NCBI GenBank assembly: GCA_001599755.1
Contig: BCHX01000002.1
Location: 4,136,330 to 4,200,329, forward strand
Reading direction: 5' to 3'
Origin: Gliomastix tumulicola
Lineage: Eukaryota; Ascomycota; Sordariomycetes; Hypocreales; Bionectriaceae
Length of the DNA stretch: 64,000 nucleotides
The position numbers and the translations under genes are program-made. The notes beneath the pieces were generated by a model. That model was not told where the DNA came from. It was given only the letters and a program-made list of their open reading frames with translations, and searched no databases. Below, one piece after another: positions 11,909 through 22,712 of this stretch; the stretch's first letter is position 1; every line of letters begins with the position of its first letter.

Positions 11909-13103
11909 GCAGCACAGCTTGGAACTCTCTCTGACTTATGACGGCCGCCGGCGTAGCAATATTACCTGATTTGCATCTTTTTGGTATTCCAGACCGGGGT
12001 TCATTGGCGATTTTGCGTTTCTTTTCTTTTTCACACGAACATGGTTCTATTAATTTTCTTATTATTATTTGATGGACTCGCGATTCTTTCTCTTTACCCT
12101 CTTCTGTTTCGCTCTCTTATACTCACTGGCAAAGGTCGAACGGGGACTCAGGCCCGCACGGATGATGGTGTTGGACGCGTGGATGGAGGTAATGGCTTTT
12201 TGCCGTCCAGTCCTTAAGGCAGCGAAGGAAAGCTGTATAGTATATTTGGCAGCGACGGAGCTGCGATATATCTCACTACCAGCTCGGTAGAGCTGAAATG
12301 ACAACATAGTATTCTAAGCTTGGTGCGAGGTGACAGACAGGTGTCTTTAAGGTTGAGCCGAAGCCGGTTCGTGTCCACGTTGCGGCTTGCGTGTCCGGAT
12401 GGATGGATGGATGCATGACGACTGCAACTTGATGTCTTCTCTAACAAGGGCTAAGAGTGCTGATAGGTGAAGTCTGTAGGCGATGTCAGGCTTGCATCGT
12501 CGGGGCTGATTTGGCTTTGCTCGCTTTGAGGCTTGTCACCGCTGTCAGGGCTGCGAGTCAGGCCATTCATGCACCTCCAGGGGCCTTGCAGGGCCTTGTA
12601 GGGCCAAACGTGTTCTGCCGATCGCACTTATTAGCGGGGTGGGCTGTGAGGGAGGGCCGCTTCGCTGACTGTCGCGAGCGAGTCTTGGCGCCGCGAAGGC
12701 GAAGACGCGAGGGGCGGGGCCGAGATTGTGTTAGTGCGGCACATACTGGTGCCGCCAATTCTGCTAACAGCATCTCGTGGGAGCGCTACTCGGCCGAAGC
12801 CTGATCGTGGTCGGATTCGGTTTCGAGGTGCGCCAGACCGCTAGACGAGGGCGATGGGCGAGGGGTGGTGGTGACGGGAGATAAATATCGGGCGGGCTGC
12901 TGGTTGGGATGGTATTTGTTTGATCAGATCAATCAATCAAGCAAGCCAGCTATCAATTCATCACTACTACAACTGCCATCACTCCAAGCAAGCTCTCATA
13001 GCTACGTACCAACATATAGCATCACCACCCAAAGCTTCACTACTAGAGCATCATTTACAACAACTACTACTCACCTCAAGACACACCCCCACCAACTCAC
13101 ACA
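11909..13103. other. Intergenic region with promoter of the NmrA-like gene
   Basis: No gene is seen. The first 400 bp are T-rich and fit a 3' flank. A TATA-like ATAAATAT lies at 12881-12888, and the following 200 bp are A/C-rich leader sequence ending at the ATG at 13104. Confidence 0.6.
12881..12888 (+). promoter_or_regulatory. TATA-like element of the NmrA-like gene
   Basis: ATAAATAT stands in an otherwise GC-rich stretch 216 bp before the ATG at 13104. The sequence after it changes to a purine-poor leader. Confidence 0.4.
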
Positions 13104-13886
13104 ATGTCCAAGACCATCACCTTCTTCGGCGCCTCGGGTGGCTGCGGCTACTACGCTCTCAAGGCGGCCCTCGCCGACGGCCACACCTGCGTCTGCCTCC
13201 TCCGCGTGCCCTCGAAGCTGGCCGACCTCGCCTCGGAGTACCCCTCGCAGCTCATCATCCGCGAGGGCAACGCCCACAGCGTCGACGACGTGGCGGCGAC
13301 GCTCGTCCACCCGCACGACGCCTCGCGTCTCGTCGACGCCGTCTGTACTTCTATCGGCAACAAGCCCGACCCCTCGAACTGGGGCAAGAGCGGCGCGACG
13401 GACTGGGACGTCTGCAAGAAGGGCGCCTCCGCGCTCGTCGGCGCGCTGTCGCGGCTGCGCGCGCAGGACGCCCGGTACGGCGGGCAGCGGCCCCTCATCG
13501 CCGTCGTGAGCACCACGGGCCTGCGCGACAAGAGGGATTACCCGCTGGCCTTCTACCCGCTGTACCAGTTCATGCTCGCGCAGCCGCACGCGGACAAGAA
13601 GGTCATGGAGGAGCGGCTGCGCGAGTCGGCCGAGCGGTACGCGCTCGTGCGCCCTTCGCTGCTCGTCGACGAGGACCCGGAGAAGGTCGAGAAGAAGAAG
13701 GCCAAGGGGAAGTACAAGGAGAAGGAGATCCGCGTGGGCGTCGAGGATGCGAAGACGGGCGCGGTGGAGAGCGAGGAGATTGGGTACACGATCACGAGGC
13801 CGGCGGTTGGGCGGTGGCTTTACGATAACCTGCTGATGGGCGATCCGGACAAGGTCGAGGGGAAGGCGTTCTCTATTACCTTCTGA
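13104..13886 (+). CDS. NmrA-like / atypical short-chain dehydrogenase NAD(P)-binding protein
   Basis: A single exon of 260 residues. The N-terminus KTITFFGASGGCGYYALKAAL is a beta-alpha-beta dinucleotide-binding fold with the GxxGxxG loop (GASGGCG) at residues 9-15. A central strand ends in IAVVSTTGLRDKR, which lies where the active-site serine region of SDR proteins falls, but no clear YxxxK pair follows, so a binding or regulatory role is as likely as catalysis. A Lys/Glu-rich insertion (residues about 190-215) precedes the C-terminal ITRPAVGRWLYDNLL, typical of NAD(P)-binding domain proteins of the NmrA-like group. It stands first in a run of three same-strand genes with an O-methyltransferase and a lactonase-like protein. 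Substrate unknown; cytosolic by default as there is no signal peptide. Confidence 0.85.
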   Translation: MSKTITFFGASGGCGYYALKAALADGHTCVCLLRVPSKLADLASEYPSQLIIREGNAHSVDDVAATLVHPHDASRLVDAVCTSIGNKPDPSNWGKSGATDWDVCKKGASALVGALSRLRAQDARYGGQRPLIAVVSTTGLRDKRDYPLAFYPLYQFMLAQPHADKKVMEERLRESAERYALVRPSLLVDEDPEKVEKKKAKGKYKEKEIRVGVEDAKTGAVESEEIGYTITRPAVGRWLYDNLLMGDPDKVEGKAFSITF

Positions 13887-15253
13887 GGAGGCTGACTGAT
13901 GGATACTGGATTGACTTGCTGGCTGGCGTGAATTTGGGGGATCATACCTGTGGACTGCTTTTTTGTCTGTTCGTTCGTTTCTTTGTTGCGTTACATAGAC
14001 TGCTGGTTGGAAGAAGCCTTGTTAGAGAATGATTACTTAGTCTGAATGAAGGATCGCCTCTGCCCTGAACCATGGAGCCGTTGCGTCTCGGGCCCCCACT
14101 TCGGAACTCCCTCCTCCAGCGTCTCTCGACTAATACCGACCACACTCCTCTTGCAGCCAGTGCACACAGACTATGTCATCCGATCCGAAGAGGGATTCGC
14201 CGGATCGGACTCTTGATTTGGCCCGAAGATGCAGGAGCTGCGCTGGGCTTCTGGGGGATCGTTGTCGCAGCTGAGTCGCCACAGCAGCCTTAACAAGCCG
14301 AGGAACAGACAAACATACGCCTCTTACGCGGAAAATACCTGGGGTCCTGGGTTCCTGAGTGTTGTGTTTTGGGGGGCCAAAGTGCGTGCTCCTTTACATA
14401 TGTAAATGGCTTACTGCTTACACCCCCATGCTTGCTTCACCCGCAGCACAGACTCTCTCAGACTCACTCTCTAACTAACTCTTTCTCTGTCCCCTTGATC
14501 TGCTACCCACACTCCCCACTAACCTTGGCAAAGCCCCGATCCCGAAGGGAGAAGCTCTGCAGGCGGCTGCCTCCTGGACTGACGTAAGATAGAGTTACGT
14601 CTTAAGCTCTTAAGCTTCTTCGCAAGCTTGTGCTCCTACCGATATCTTTTGTTGGCAAAGGAGACGCTAGGGTCAGACCAGGGACGAGAAGGGGGGGGGG
14701 GGGGGGGGTGCTAACTAGGCTCTGGGTGGCTTCCATCCTGCTGATCGCAAAGCTGTTTCGAGCCACCGAGAACAGAAAGCGTTGGTGTCAGAATGGGCTG
14801 AGTTGGGGACCGGGAGAGCCATCCTGTCAGGGAGCGGCGCTGGGCTGCGTGTATCACGTCAAACGGGGAGCTGCAGTCGCTCCCTCGCCTGTCCAGGTAT
14901 AGCTGATGTTATTTCTGGGAGAAGTTTCCCCCCCCCCTGGTCGCCGTTGTGGTGATGGATGGGCATCCAGGTTGATTCCCTAGCGTCAAGGGACCGTGGT
15001 GAGCCTCCTGGTCCAGACGGGTTCAGGGACGAGGAGGGACGAGGAGAGGGGAAAGTCAGGCACGTAATGGGAGCTCGTGCAGATCGGTATAAATACACAC
15101 GTCTATTGCGCTGCTGATCGGTCCAGCGAGCTGTCCTCATCATCACCTTTGCATCCTACAGCGTTGCTAGACCTACCGGCACAGTTACTCAACGAGTGTC
15201 ACTCCCATCTTACCTTTCCACCCTTACCACCCCCTCTCACACACAGAGACGCC
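13887..15253. other. Intergenic region with promoter of the O-methyltransferase gene
   Basis: No gene seen. It contains a run of 18 G at 14691-14708 and a TATAAATA box at 15088-15095. ORFs here lack domain features. Confidence 0.6.
15088..15095 (+). promoter_or_regulatory. TATA box of the O-methyltransferase gene
   Basis: TATAAATA lies 166 bp before the ATG at 15254 and is followed by a C/T-rich leader. Confidence 0.55.
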
Positions 15254-15506
15254 ATGGCGACGACGGCCATCCTCGGCATGAAGGACAAGCTGGCCAAGGC
15301 TGGCGAGCTCCTGGACAAGCTCCTGGCCGAGATGGAGGAGAAGGGCGTTCAGGAGCCGACGTTTGAGGCCGACTCGACCGACGACTACCTGAAGCTCGCG
15401 CCCAAGACGTTTGCGACGCGCGAGATGCTCATCGACGAGCTGCAGGATCTGATCTGGCTGGTCCAGGGCCCGCAGCAGAGCGTGCTGTTTGCGAACTCGG
15501 TGGTAA

Positions 15507-15541
<35 letters not shown>

Positions 15542-16723
15542 CCCTCTCGCTCTTCTGATAGAAGAAACACTCTTGGGAACACAGGGATGCTGAACAATTC
15601 GCAGGCCGTGTCCGATCTGACCGTCATGAACGTGCTCAACCACTTCAACATCTGGAACGCCGTGCCCCTCGACGGCGACGCCTCGTACGAGGAGATCGCG
15701 GCCAAGGTCCGGCTGCCCGTCGACGCCATCTCGCGCATCCTCGACCACGCGGTGACGCTGCGCCTCTTCGCGCACGTCGACCCGACGAACCCGACGCGCG
15801 TCAAGCACACGTCGCGCACGGCGCCGATGGTGCGCGACCCGGACTCCATGTCGGTCATCGCGACGACGCTCGACAGCAACGGCCCGCCCGTGCTCGCCCT
15901 CGCGCGCGCGCTGGACAAGTGGGCGGTCGGCGAGGAGAGGCTCCCCACGGAGACGGGCAAGCTGGGGTTCAACCTGGCGTACAGCGGCGGGCTCTGGGGC
16001 AAGTACGACACGCTGTGGGATCTGATCGAGAACGACGGCGAGGGGGAGAGGAAAGGCTGGCGGCAGGGCGAGATGGTCGGGACGATGCGCTTCGTCAAGA
16101 AGACGCTCGACCTCGACGCCGTGCTCGTCAAGGCGACGGACTGGGCGACGACGCCCGCGACCGGCGGCGGCGGCGGCGGCGGCGGCGGCGCGCATATCGT
16201 TGATGTCGGAGGCTCGGCCGGCCACGACGATATCGTGCTTGCCAACGCCTTCCCGGACGTCAAGATCACCGTCCAGGACCTGCCCAAGTGCGCTCCGGAC
16301 TTCGAGACGACGGTGCCCCAGGATCTCCGCGACCGGGTCAGCTTCCAGGCGTACGACTTCTTCACGCCCCAGCCCGTGTCCGCCGACTTCTACCTCTTCA
16401 AGTACATCTTCTACGACTGGCCCGAGGCGTACGCGAAGCGCATCGTCAGCAACCTGATCCCCGCGCTGAAACCGGGCGCGCGCATCGTCGTCCTCGAGTA
16501 CGTCCGGACGCAGCTCCCGCCGGGCCTCGTGCTGCCCAAGGGCATCAAGCGCGGCATGACGTCGGTCGACGTGCGCATGATGGGCATGTTCGGGCACAGC
16601 GAGCGGACGGTCGAGGACGTGGTGAATCTGTGGACGGGCACGGACGAGCGGTTCGAGGTCGTCAAGGCCGATGGGACTTCGCGGCCGCCGGTGCTGCTGC
16701 TCGAGCTCAAGTGGAGGGGATGA
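15254..16723 (+). CDS. SAM-dependent class II (COMT-type) O-methyltransferase
   Basis: Two exons (15254-15502 and 15605-16723) give 455 residues. The 102 bp intron has a GTAAGT donor, contains a CT microsatellite, and is a multiple of three with no stop, so the unspliced reading frame stays open. The N-terminal half is a helical dimerisation domain (FANS joined to AVSDLTVMNVLNHFNIW across the splice). The SAM site is IVDVGGSAGHDD followed by FPDVKITVQDLP, the normal motif I of fungal family 2 methyltransferases. A poly-Gly run directly precedes motif I and is unusual. YIFYDWPEAYAKRIVSN corresponds to the catalytic His region of the family, with Tyr-Asp in place of the usual His-Asp, so the general base is uncertain. 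Such enzymes methylate phenolic hydroxyls in secondary metabolism. Substrate unknown. Confidence 0.88.
15508..15538 (+). repeat. (CT)n microsatellite inside an intron
   Basis: About 14 CT/TC repeats start six bases after the donor of the O-methyltransferase intron. Confidence 0.9.
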
Positions 16724-16725
16724 GC

Positions 16726-16761
16726 GTGCAGAGTGTGCAGAGTGTGCAGAGTGTGTAGAGT
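16726..16761 (+). repeat. Four 9-bp tandem repeats just after a stop codon
   Basis: GTGCAGAGT occurs three times and GTGTAGAGT once, in direct succession, beginning two bases after the TGA of the O-methyltransferase gene. Confidence 0.9.
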
Positions 16762-18023
16762 CAAGTCGGTACGTTACATGGAGCTAGAATCGTCGGTTCG
16801 TTCGTCACCTGCCTCAAGGGCTTGGGCGGTGGATGCAGTGCATTAGTTGAGGCTAGTTAGTCGGTCATTGTCTGAGGAAATGGCGAAATAGCAGCGTCTG
16901 TGAACACAATGGCAATTGGCAAGGAAATCAATTCTACCTCGGAAACAAATCTCGGAGTCCCCAGACTCTCAATGCTGCAAGCCAGGATAGCCTTACCACT
17001 GAGGCTATCTGGGCGTTTGTTTCAAACACAACACACGCGATCTCGGTGCCCGATGTTTCAGCGGTTCCGAGCAGTTCTTCTCAACCATTGGCCGCTATCC
17101 GGAGTTGTTAGGTAGCACTGCCCGCACTGTAATTAGACAAAACTAATAGCGGCCATCTCCCCCCCCAAGGGACAAGGAAGACGCAACGTGCCAGCGTCAC
17201 CCCCGGAATCGCCCTTCCTTCCATGACTCTCGCTTCCACCTCCCGCCCCTGATCGGCATTGTTAGGGTCTCCATCCGCCGTCCTTGATTGGCCGTGATCG
17301 TCACCGAAGGGATCTCACTGCATTTCCTCTGGTTTCATCAACCACCCTGTGCGACCTGGCCCAGCGCAAAACAGCGCAGGTGGTATTGGCTGCTATATCC
17401 AGCTGGACGCAGGGGGATAGGCTAACGCACGCTTCGGTGACATCTGACCACTCAGGGCTCGTTGTATACAGCTGCGGGAGGAAGTTGACCAATGTGCTTG
17501 CATTGTACTGCCCCCTCTGTGCCGCAGAGTCCCAGCCTCACGCCCGCCCGAAACGAAACGAAACATTGGAGACGAGAACTGTGCTGACAGGGACACACAC
17601 ACGCCAACCAAAAGTCCAAGCTTCCCTGTCCAGCACTGCCAGTCAGCGACCCCCGGCCTGCGGTACTTTGAAACCCACTGGACATGGCCCGGTTCGCTCT
17701 TTGTTCGGGCTGGGGCTGGTCCGTGATAATAATAGGCTCGGGGGAGCGAAGTGCTCGAACTGCACTTTTCTCTCGTGGGCTATAACTACTCCTGACCGCC
17801 AGCCTGTTCCTTCATGTGTTTTGGTTGGTGACTCGCGTAGACCGCTGACTGTTTCACTTTTGTGTTCGCTTCTTGTCCGTTCCCTTGTTGCAAGCTTCTA
17901 TAAAGTACCCGTTGGCCGCTGATCATTACTCGGTTCCCTTCTCTCGATACCAACGAACGCACATCCACAACAACAGCTTCACAGCTTTTTCACTTTTTCA
18001 CATCTCACACCACAACTTTCATC
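16762..18023. other. Intergenic region with promoter of the lactonase-like gene
   Basis: No gene seen. A TATAAAG element at 17899-17905 lies 125 bp before the ATG at 18024, followed by an A/C/T-rich leader. Confidence 0.55.
17899..17905 (+). promoter_or_regulatory. TATA box of the lactonase-like gene
   Basis: TATAAAG at 125 bp before the start codon at 18024. Confidence 0.5.
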
Positions 18024-19181
18024 ATGAAGATCCCCTTTCACTCAGCCGCGCTGGGCGCTGCTGCCCTCTCCCGCCGGGGTTGCAACGACACCTCAGCCGC
18101 CCCCTCGACCGTCCTGCTGACGACCACGGGTAAGATCCTGGTCGCCACCTTTGACGGCTCGTCCTTCACCACCACGCTCAACGAGAGCATCACCGGCGCG
18201 CCGACCTGGGTCGAGTTCGTCGAGCCCAACCTGCTGTACGCCGTCGACGAGTGGGACGTCGGCCTGCGCCTCTTCAACCTCGATGTCGCCGACGACGGCT
18301 CCGCGACGCTGTCGGAGCCCATTGCCGAGGCCAGCGGCAGCTCGGGCGTCGTCCATCTCGAGTTCAGCCAGGATGGGTCCCGTCTTGTCGGCTCTGCCTA
18401 CGGTGGCGGCTCCGTCGATGTCTGGGACGTCAGCGGCGGGCAGCTCAACCTCCTGAAGACGATCGCTTCCGAGGGCGAGCTGGGCCCCGTCAAGCCGAAC
18501 CAGGCTGCGCCTCACCCGCACGAGGCGGTGCTCGACCCGTCTGGCCGCTTCTTCGCCGTCAACGACCTCGGCACGGATGAGATCCTGCTCATCGACTCCA
18601 AGGACGACGCCTTCAACCTCGCCAGCACCGTCAAGGTCGAGCCCGCCGGCTGCGGCCCGCGCCACGGCGTCTTCTTCCCTGCTGACGGCCAGGAGGCCAC
18701 GCACTACATCCTCGTCTGTGAGCTCGCCAACGCCGTCAAGGTCTACGGGCTCGAGTACCGCGCGGATGATATCGCCTTCACCGAGGTCCAGTCCGTGTCC
18801 ACCTTCAAGTCTGGCACCGCCCCCTCGGGCGCCGCCGCCGGTGAGATCGTCCTCGCGTCCTCTGGCGAGGATCTCTACGTCTCGAACCGCCTCGTCGGCG
18901 GCGCCAGCGATACCCTCGCGCACTTCACCATCGACACCTCGAGCGGTCTCGCCCTCACCCTCGAGAGCGAGGTCCCCTCTGGCGGTGTCCTCCCGCGCAT
19001 GTTTAGCCTGAGCACCGACGGCTCGGAGCTCTTCGTCGGTAACCAGAACGGTCCGGCTGGTGTCGCTGTCTTTGACGTCAATGAGGATGGATCGCTGGCT
19101 GCTGAGCCCAAGGCGACCATTGATGTTGGCGAGTTCGGCGGCGAGGGCTTCGGTCCCCCGTACATCAAGCAGATCCGATAG
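18024..19181 (+). CDS. Seven-bladed beta-propeller lactonase-like protein
   Basis: A single exon of 385 residues. The sequence is a chain of blade-like repeats with short strand pairs, for example WVEFVEPNLLYAVDEW, VHLEFSQDGSRLVGSAYGGG, PHPHEAVLDPSGRFFAVNDLG and GPRHGVFFPADGQ, ending PRMFSLSTDGSELFVGNQN. This is the pattern of the lactonase/6-phosphogluconolactonase-like propeller family, which also includes fungal carboxy-muconate cyclase. The His and Asp/Asn positions in PHPHEAV, GPRHGVF and VGNQN match the family's conserved inner ring. The N-terminal segment (MKIPFHSAALGAAALS) looks like a weak signal peptide and is followed by two Arg, so secretion is uncertain. Enzymatic role in this organism is unknown; the family includes many members with no proven reaction. 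Confidence 0.85.
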   Translation: MKIPFHSAALGAAALSRRGCNDTSAAPSTVLLTTTGKILVATFDGSSFTTTLNESITGAPTWVEFVEPNLLYAVDEWDVGLRLFNLDVADDGSATLSEPIAEASGSSGVVHLEFSQDGSRLVGSAYGGGSVDVWDVSGGQLNLLKTIASEGELGPVKPNQAAPHPHEAVLDPSGRFFAVNDLGTDEILLIDSKDDAFNLASTVKVEPAGCGPRHGVFFPADGQEATHYILVCELANAVKVYGLEYRADDIAFTEVQSVSTFKSGTAPSGAAAGEIVLASSGEDLYVSNRLVGGASDTLAHFTIDTSSGLALTLESEVPSGGVLPRMFSLSTDGSELFVGNQNGPAGVAVFDVNEDGSLAAEPKATIDVGEFGGEGFGPPYIKQIR

Positions 19182-19577
19182 ATTGGATACATGGAGGAAG
19201 GAGTAGGCGGAGGATAGGATACCCGACTGCTTTGAGTCAAATAGCAGAATAAATTTTGTTTTAAATATATATATAGGTGAGGCCAGCTGTATATAGCACA
19301 ATTGTGACATGGTCTCAATTTACTAAATGTCAAGTTTACTAAAAGTCATTGTGTAAATGTGCAGTGATTCACTGGTGTTTATCTATATGTGGTGAAGTTC
19401 CTCGGTCTAGAAGGGATAATGGATGATATTTGATCTCGAGTGCCTTGCACCGAGTCTGTCTAAATGTATGAATACTAATAAAAATAAGAGTTGTCTAGAA
19501 TGTAATAGCCTGTTTTCCTTCTAACCAACCGGTGTGATAGTCCTGTGTGTGTATGTGTGTTTTATGTCCCCCATCCA
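19182..19577. other. Convergent 3' intergenic region
   Basis: About 400 bp of AT-rich sequence between the ends of the lactonase-like gene and the aspartic protease gene. It should carry both 3' ends (for example AATAAA-like sequence near 19247 on the plus strand). No other feature seen. Confidence 0.6.
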
Positions 19578-21586
19578 TTACATCATCATCATGACCGTGG
19601 TGACAACGCAGATGGCAACCAAGCTCTTGAGCTCGAAGAAGGGATTCACTCGCCCAGCGGCGCCCTCGGCGTCTCCTCCGCTACTCGACGAATCGGTGCT
19701 TGAACCGGAAGTGCTGCCCGAATCGGTGCTTGAACCGGAAGTGCTGCCCGTCTCGGTTGCTGAGTCTGGGCCTGCGCTATTGCTCGATCCAGACTCCGAG
19801 GTCTTGGAGGCCGTGCTCAGGGTCGTCGACTCGGCGGTGGAGGAAGCAGCTCTTGACGAGGTGCTCGCGACCTCGGTGACGACGGGGAGGGAATCCTCGC
19901 TGGAGGTGGTCGTAATAGTAGTCGTAGCAGCTTCTGTGGAGGTCTCGACGGCAGCATCGGTGGTTGTGCTTGTCTTCTCTGCAGCGGAGGTGCTAGACTG
20001 GGAAGACTCGCTTTCAGTCTTCTCCTCCTCCTCGACCACCTCATCCTCCTTGTCGCTATTGGAGCTGCCGCCGCAGGAACCCTGCAGGCCATCCAGGTTG
20101 CTAGAGGACTTGATGCTGGAGACGTCACTCCCGCAGTTCTCATACTGAGCCAGGAAGACGGTGTCCGAATCGAGGTCGAAGACAGCGTAGGCTGATCGCA
20201 GGAACGTGTCACCCAGCAGCGCGTAGTCCTCGCTGGGCGCAATACCCAGATAGCACGAGGGGTTGCTGCCACCAAACTCGCGGATGATCTCCTTGTAGGG
20301 CACCTTGACGGTCACGCCGTCGAACGCAAAGTCGACCGTCCCGGCCTTATTAACAAGGTCGCAGTCGACGCCGTAGAATCCCGCATCATCCTGGCCGTCG
20401 GATCCGAAATCAGCAGCAATGGCCTTCACCACAGACGGCGGGAGCAGCGTCAGCGTGGCGCCCGTGTCGAGGAAGACGGGCATAGATGTGCCATCCCACT
20501 TCTTATTCTGTCCAGACGGCGGCGTAAGCGAGACAGAGTCCAGCTGCACCCAGTACCGCGCAACCCCGTCCGGAGAATCACCCGCCGAGATGATCGGCAG
20601 GCTCGCCAGCCGACCGCTGAACTTCGCCTTATCGACGCCGCCAAAGGCAATCACGCCGCCGCCCTCGGTCTTGCTGCCCAGCGCGACGCTGAAGGCCCGT
20701 GTGTCGGTGACGCCCTGGCCCGCGAGCGCGTCGATGAAGTTGTCGTACTTGGTGTTGACGCCCTTGCCGTAGCCGATGCCGAGGACGCCCGCGAACTGGT
20801 CCGTCGTGCGGCTCGCGACGCCGAACTGGACCGACTTGAGCTTGGCCGAGTCGGAGAGCGCGATGTCGTCGGTGAAGTACTCGATCTCGGCGCTGCCGAC
20901 GCCGTAGTTGAGCGTCTTGGTCTCGCCCGTGCCGTCGGACGAGGACGACTCGTCGGGGTTGTACTGCCCGACCGCGGCGCAGAACGTCTTGTCCGCCGAC
21001 GAAGACAGGCCCGAGCACGACGGGTTCACCCAGAGCTCCCACGAGCCCGTGTCGAGCTGGGCGTACACAGATTGCGCGGGCGTCCCGATCTGGACTGTTG
21101 TCCAACTTTTGTCAGTGCAAGCTTTCTTACTCTTCTGTGCCACCATTACACAACACAGCAGTCACGGCCTGTCTGTCCAGAAAAAGCCAAGGCCTGGGTG
21201 GTTGGTTACTCACGCTGCGCATAGTAAGCGACGTCAGAGCGGTTCTCGAGCCCGATCTCAACGCTCCTGCCGACGAGAGCCGGGGCGGGAGCGTGTATGA
21301 CGGGGAGTGTGAAGACGCCTGCGGGGAGGTCCTGCTCCTGGGGGAGATGCCTCTTGAGGCCGACGGGGAGTGTGAACTCGGTCTCGTCCTCGTCGACGAC
21401 GGGGAGGCCATCAGCTCTGGGATGGATCTCCAGGTGAAGCGTGCCAGCGCCCTCGACCTCCTGGACCGAGGGGAGGGATCGTGAGTGGAACGGTAGTAGA
21501 GGTGCAGACACGCCGTCGGCGTGCTGGGGCCAGGCTGATGCCGCGGCGGCAAGGGGGAGGATACGGAGGAAAGAAGAGAAAGGCAT
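19578..21586 (-). CDS. Secreted pepsin-like aspartic protease, probably GPI-anchored
   Basis: Two exons (21586-21214 and 21094-19578) give 629 residues. The 119 bp intron has a GTGAGT donor and CAG acceptor, and splicing joins YYAQ to LQIGTPAQS. A signal peptide (MPFSSFLRILPLAAAASAWP) and a propeptide of about 85 residues precede the mature start. Both catalytic aspartates are present: DTGSWELWVNP in the N lobe (with Trp where Ser is usual) and FLDTGATLTLLPP in the C lobe, and the FL.SAYAVFDLDS strand near the end of the catalytic domain is typical. A Glu-rich stretch and then about 130 Ser/Thr-rich residues, likely O-glycosylated, lead to a hydrophobic C-terminus (SLVAICVVTTVMMMM). This is the layout of yapsin/OPSB-type surface proteases. 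Substrates are unknown. Confidence 0.92.
19691..19750 (-). repeat. Perfect 30-bp tandem duplication in the protease stalk
   Basis: Two identical 30-bp units (19691-19720 and 19721-19750) encode a duplicated ten-residue Ser/Thr/Gly segment in the stalk before the C-terminal hydrophobic tail. Identity at the DNA level suggests a recent or unstable duplication. Confidence 0.95.
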
Positions 21587-22712
21587 GATTGGAACGATAG
21601 GACTGCTAGGTCGATTCTGTATGTGTGCTGGACATCAATTGATCGACACAAGATCGGGACGATCCCCGAGCCGTGAAAGAATGGATGGAATTTCGAACGA
21701 AGGTGAGTGAGTATTGTTGATATACGACCGTCAAGGCCCAACTGCGACCAGGCAAAAAGAAAACCGAATTGAAGTATTAATGTGAAAAAAGAATGAACGA
21801 ATGATCCAATCGTCACCAGAGAGTGAAAGGCGGACGAGGATCGGAACGAAGAAAAGAGACAGACACACCACACACAACATGCACAGCAATCTACTCACGA
21901 AAATGCAAGAGAAGGAGTGAGCAGCAGCAGCCTCACATCAGCAAAAGGAAACGAAACGAAAACACGGACACACCCGCCACGGGCGTCGTCACCTCGGGAT
22001 CATTCCTACAGCAGTCTAGCGCACGGGCTGCGTGGCTTGCCATGCATGAAGCCCATTCGTGTGTGCGAGCAAGGCTTTTCTGACTGGTCAGAGATGTCAC
22101 CTCCCGCTTTCGGGTGCTGAGGCTGCCCCTATTCGTCACGTTGCCGCTGGGGAGTGAGAAAGGTCTCGGAGAGGGAAAAAAAGCCTGGAAAGACAGCACT
22201 GAAAGTTGGAGCGGTGCACCCGCTAGGGCGATCAGCTGTTTGAGGTTGGCAGGGGTGGCTTGCAGCTGAAACGCTGGATTCTCTCGCCGTTTCCGAGGCG
22301 GATGCAGGGGCAAGGACGAGCTAAGGTGAATTAAGCTCATGAACGGTTATTTAAAACATGAAATCTTAGATTTAGGGAAATACTCCGGAAGATTCTCTCC
22401 AGATGGCGTTGGATGAATGGTGAGGTGTGTGGCTGCTGCATTCACACACGATTAACTAACACTCGGCGTCGCTAAGGTCAGCATGGCTTGATGCTGCGAG
22501 AGGATGAATCATGGCTTGGGGATGCCAAGCCACCTTCCCCCAAGCCACTACGAGCATAACCTGGCACCAGAAACGAGCCCGCACCACTGGATGTGTAGCT
22601 TTCGGGCCCTGGTTGACATTGTCGCCAGTGTTAATAGCTACGCAGGTGTTCACGGTCTACCATCACTGTCTTAGAGCTCATGAGCTAACCAACCACCTTG
22701 GCCACATGGACC
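21587..22712. other. Promoter side of the aspartic protease gene
   Basis: No gene seen in about 1.1 kb. The part next to the protease is purine-rich on the plus strand, meaning a pyrimidine-rich leader for the minus-strand gene. Confidence 0.5.

Noticed and set aside
15224..16597. Minus-strand frame of 457 codons opposite the methyltransferase
   Set aside because: Antisense shadow caused by GC-rich codons; it spans the intron and has no domain.
18093..19310. Minus-strand frame of 405 codons opposite the lactonase-like gene
   Set aside because: Antisense shadow of a GC-rich gene; no domain, while the plus strand codes a clear beta propeller.
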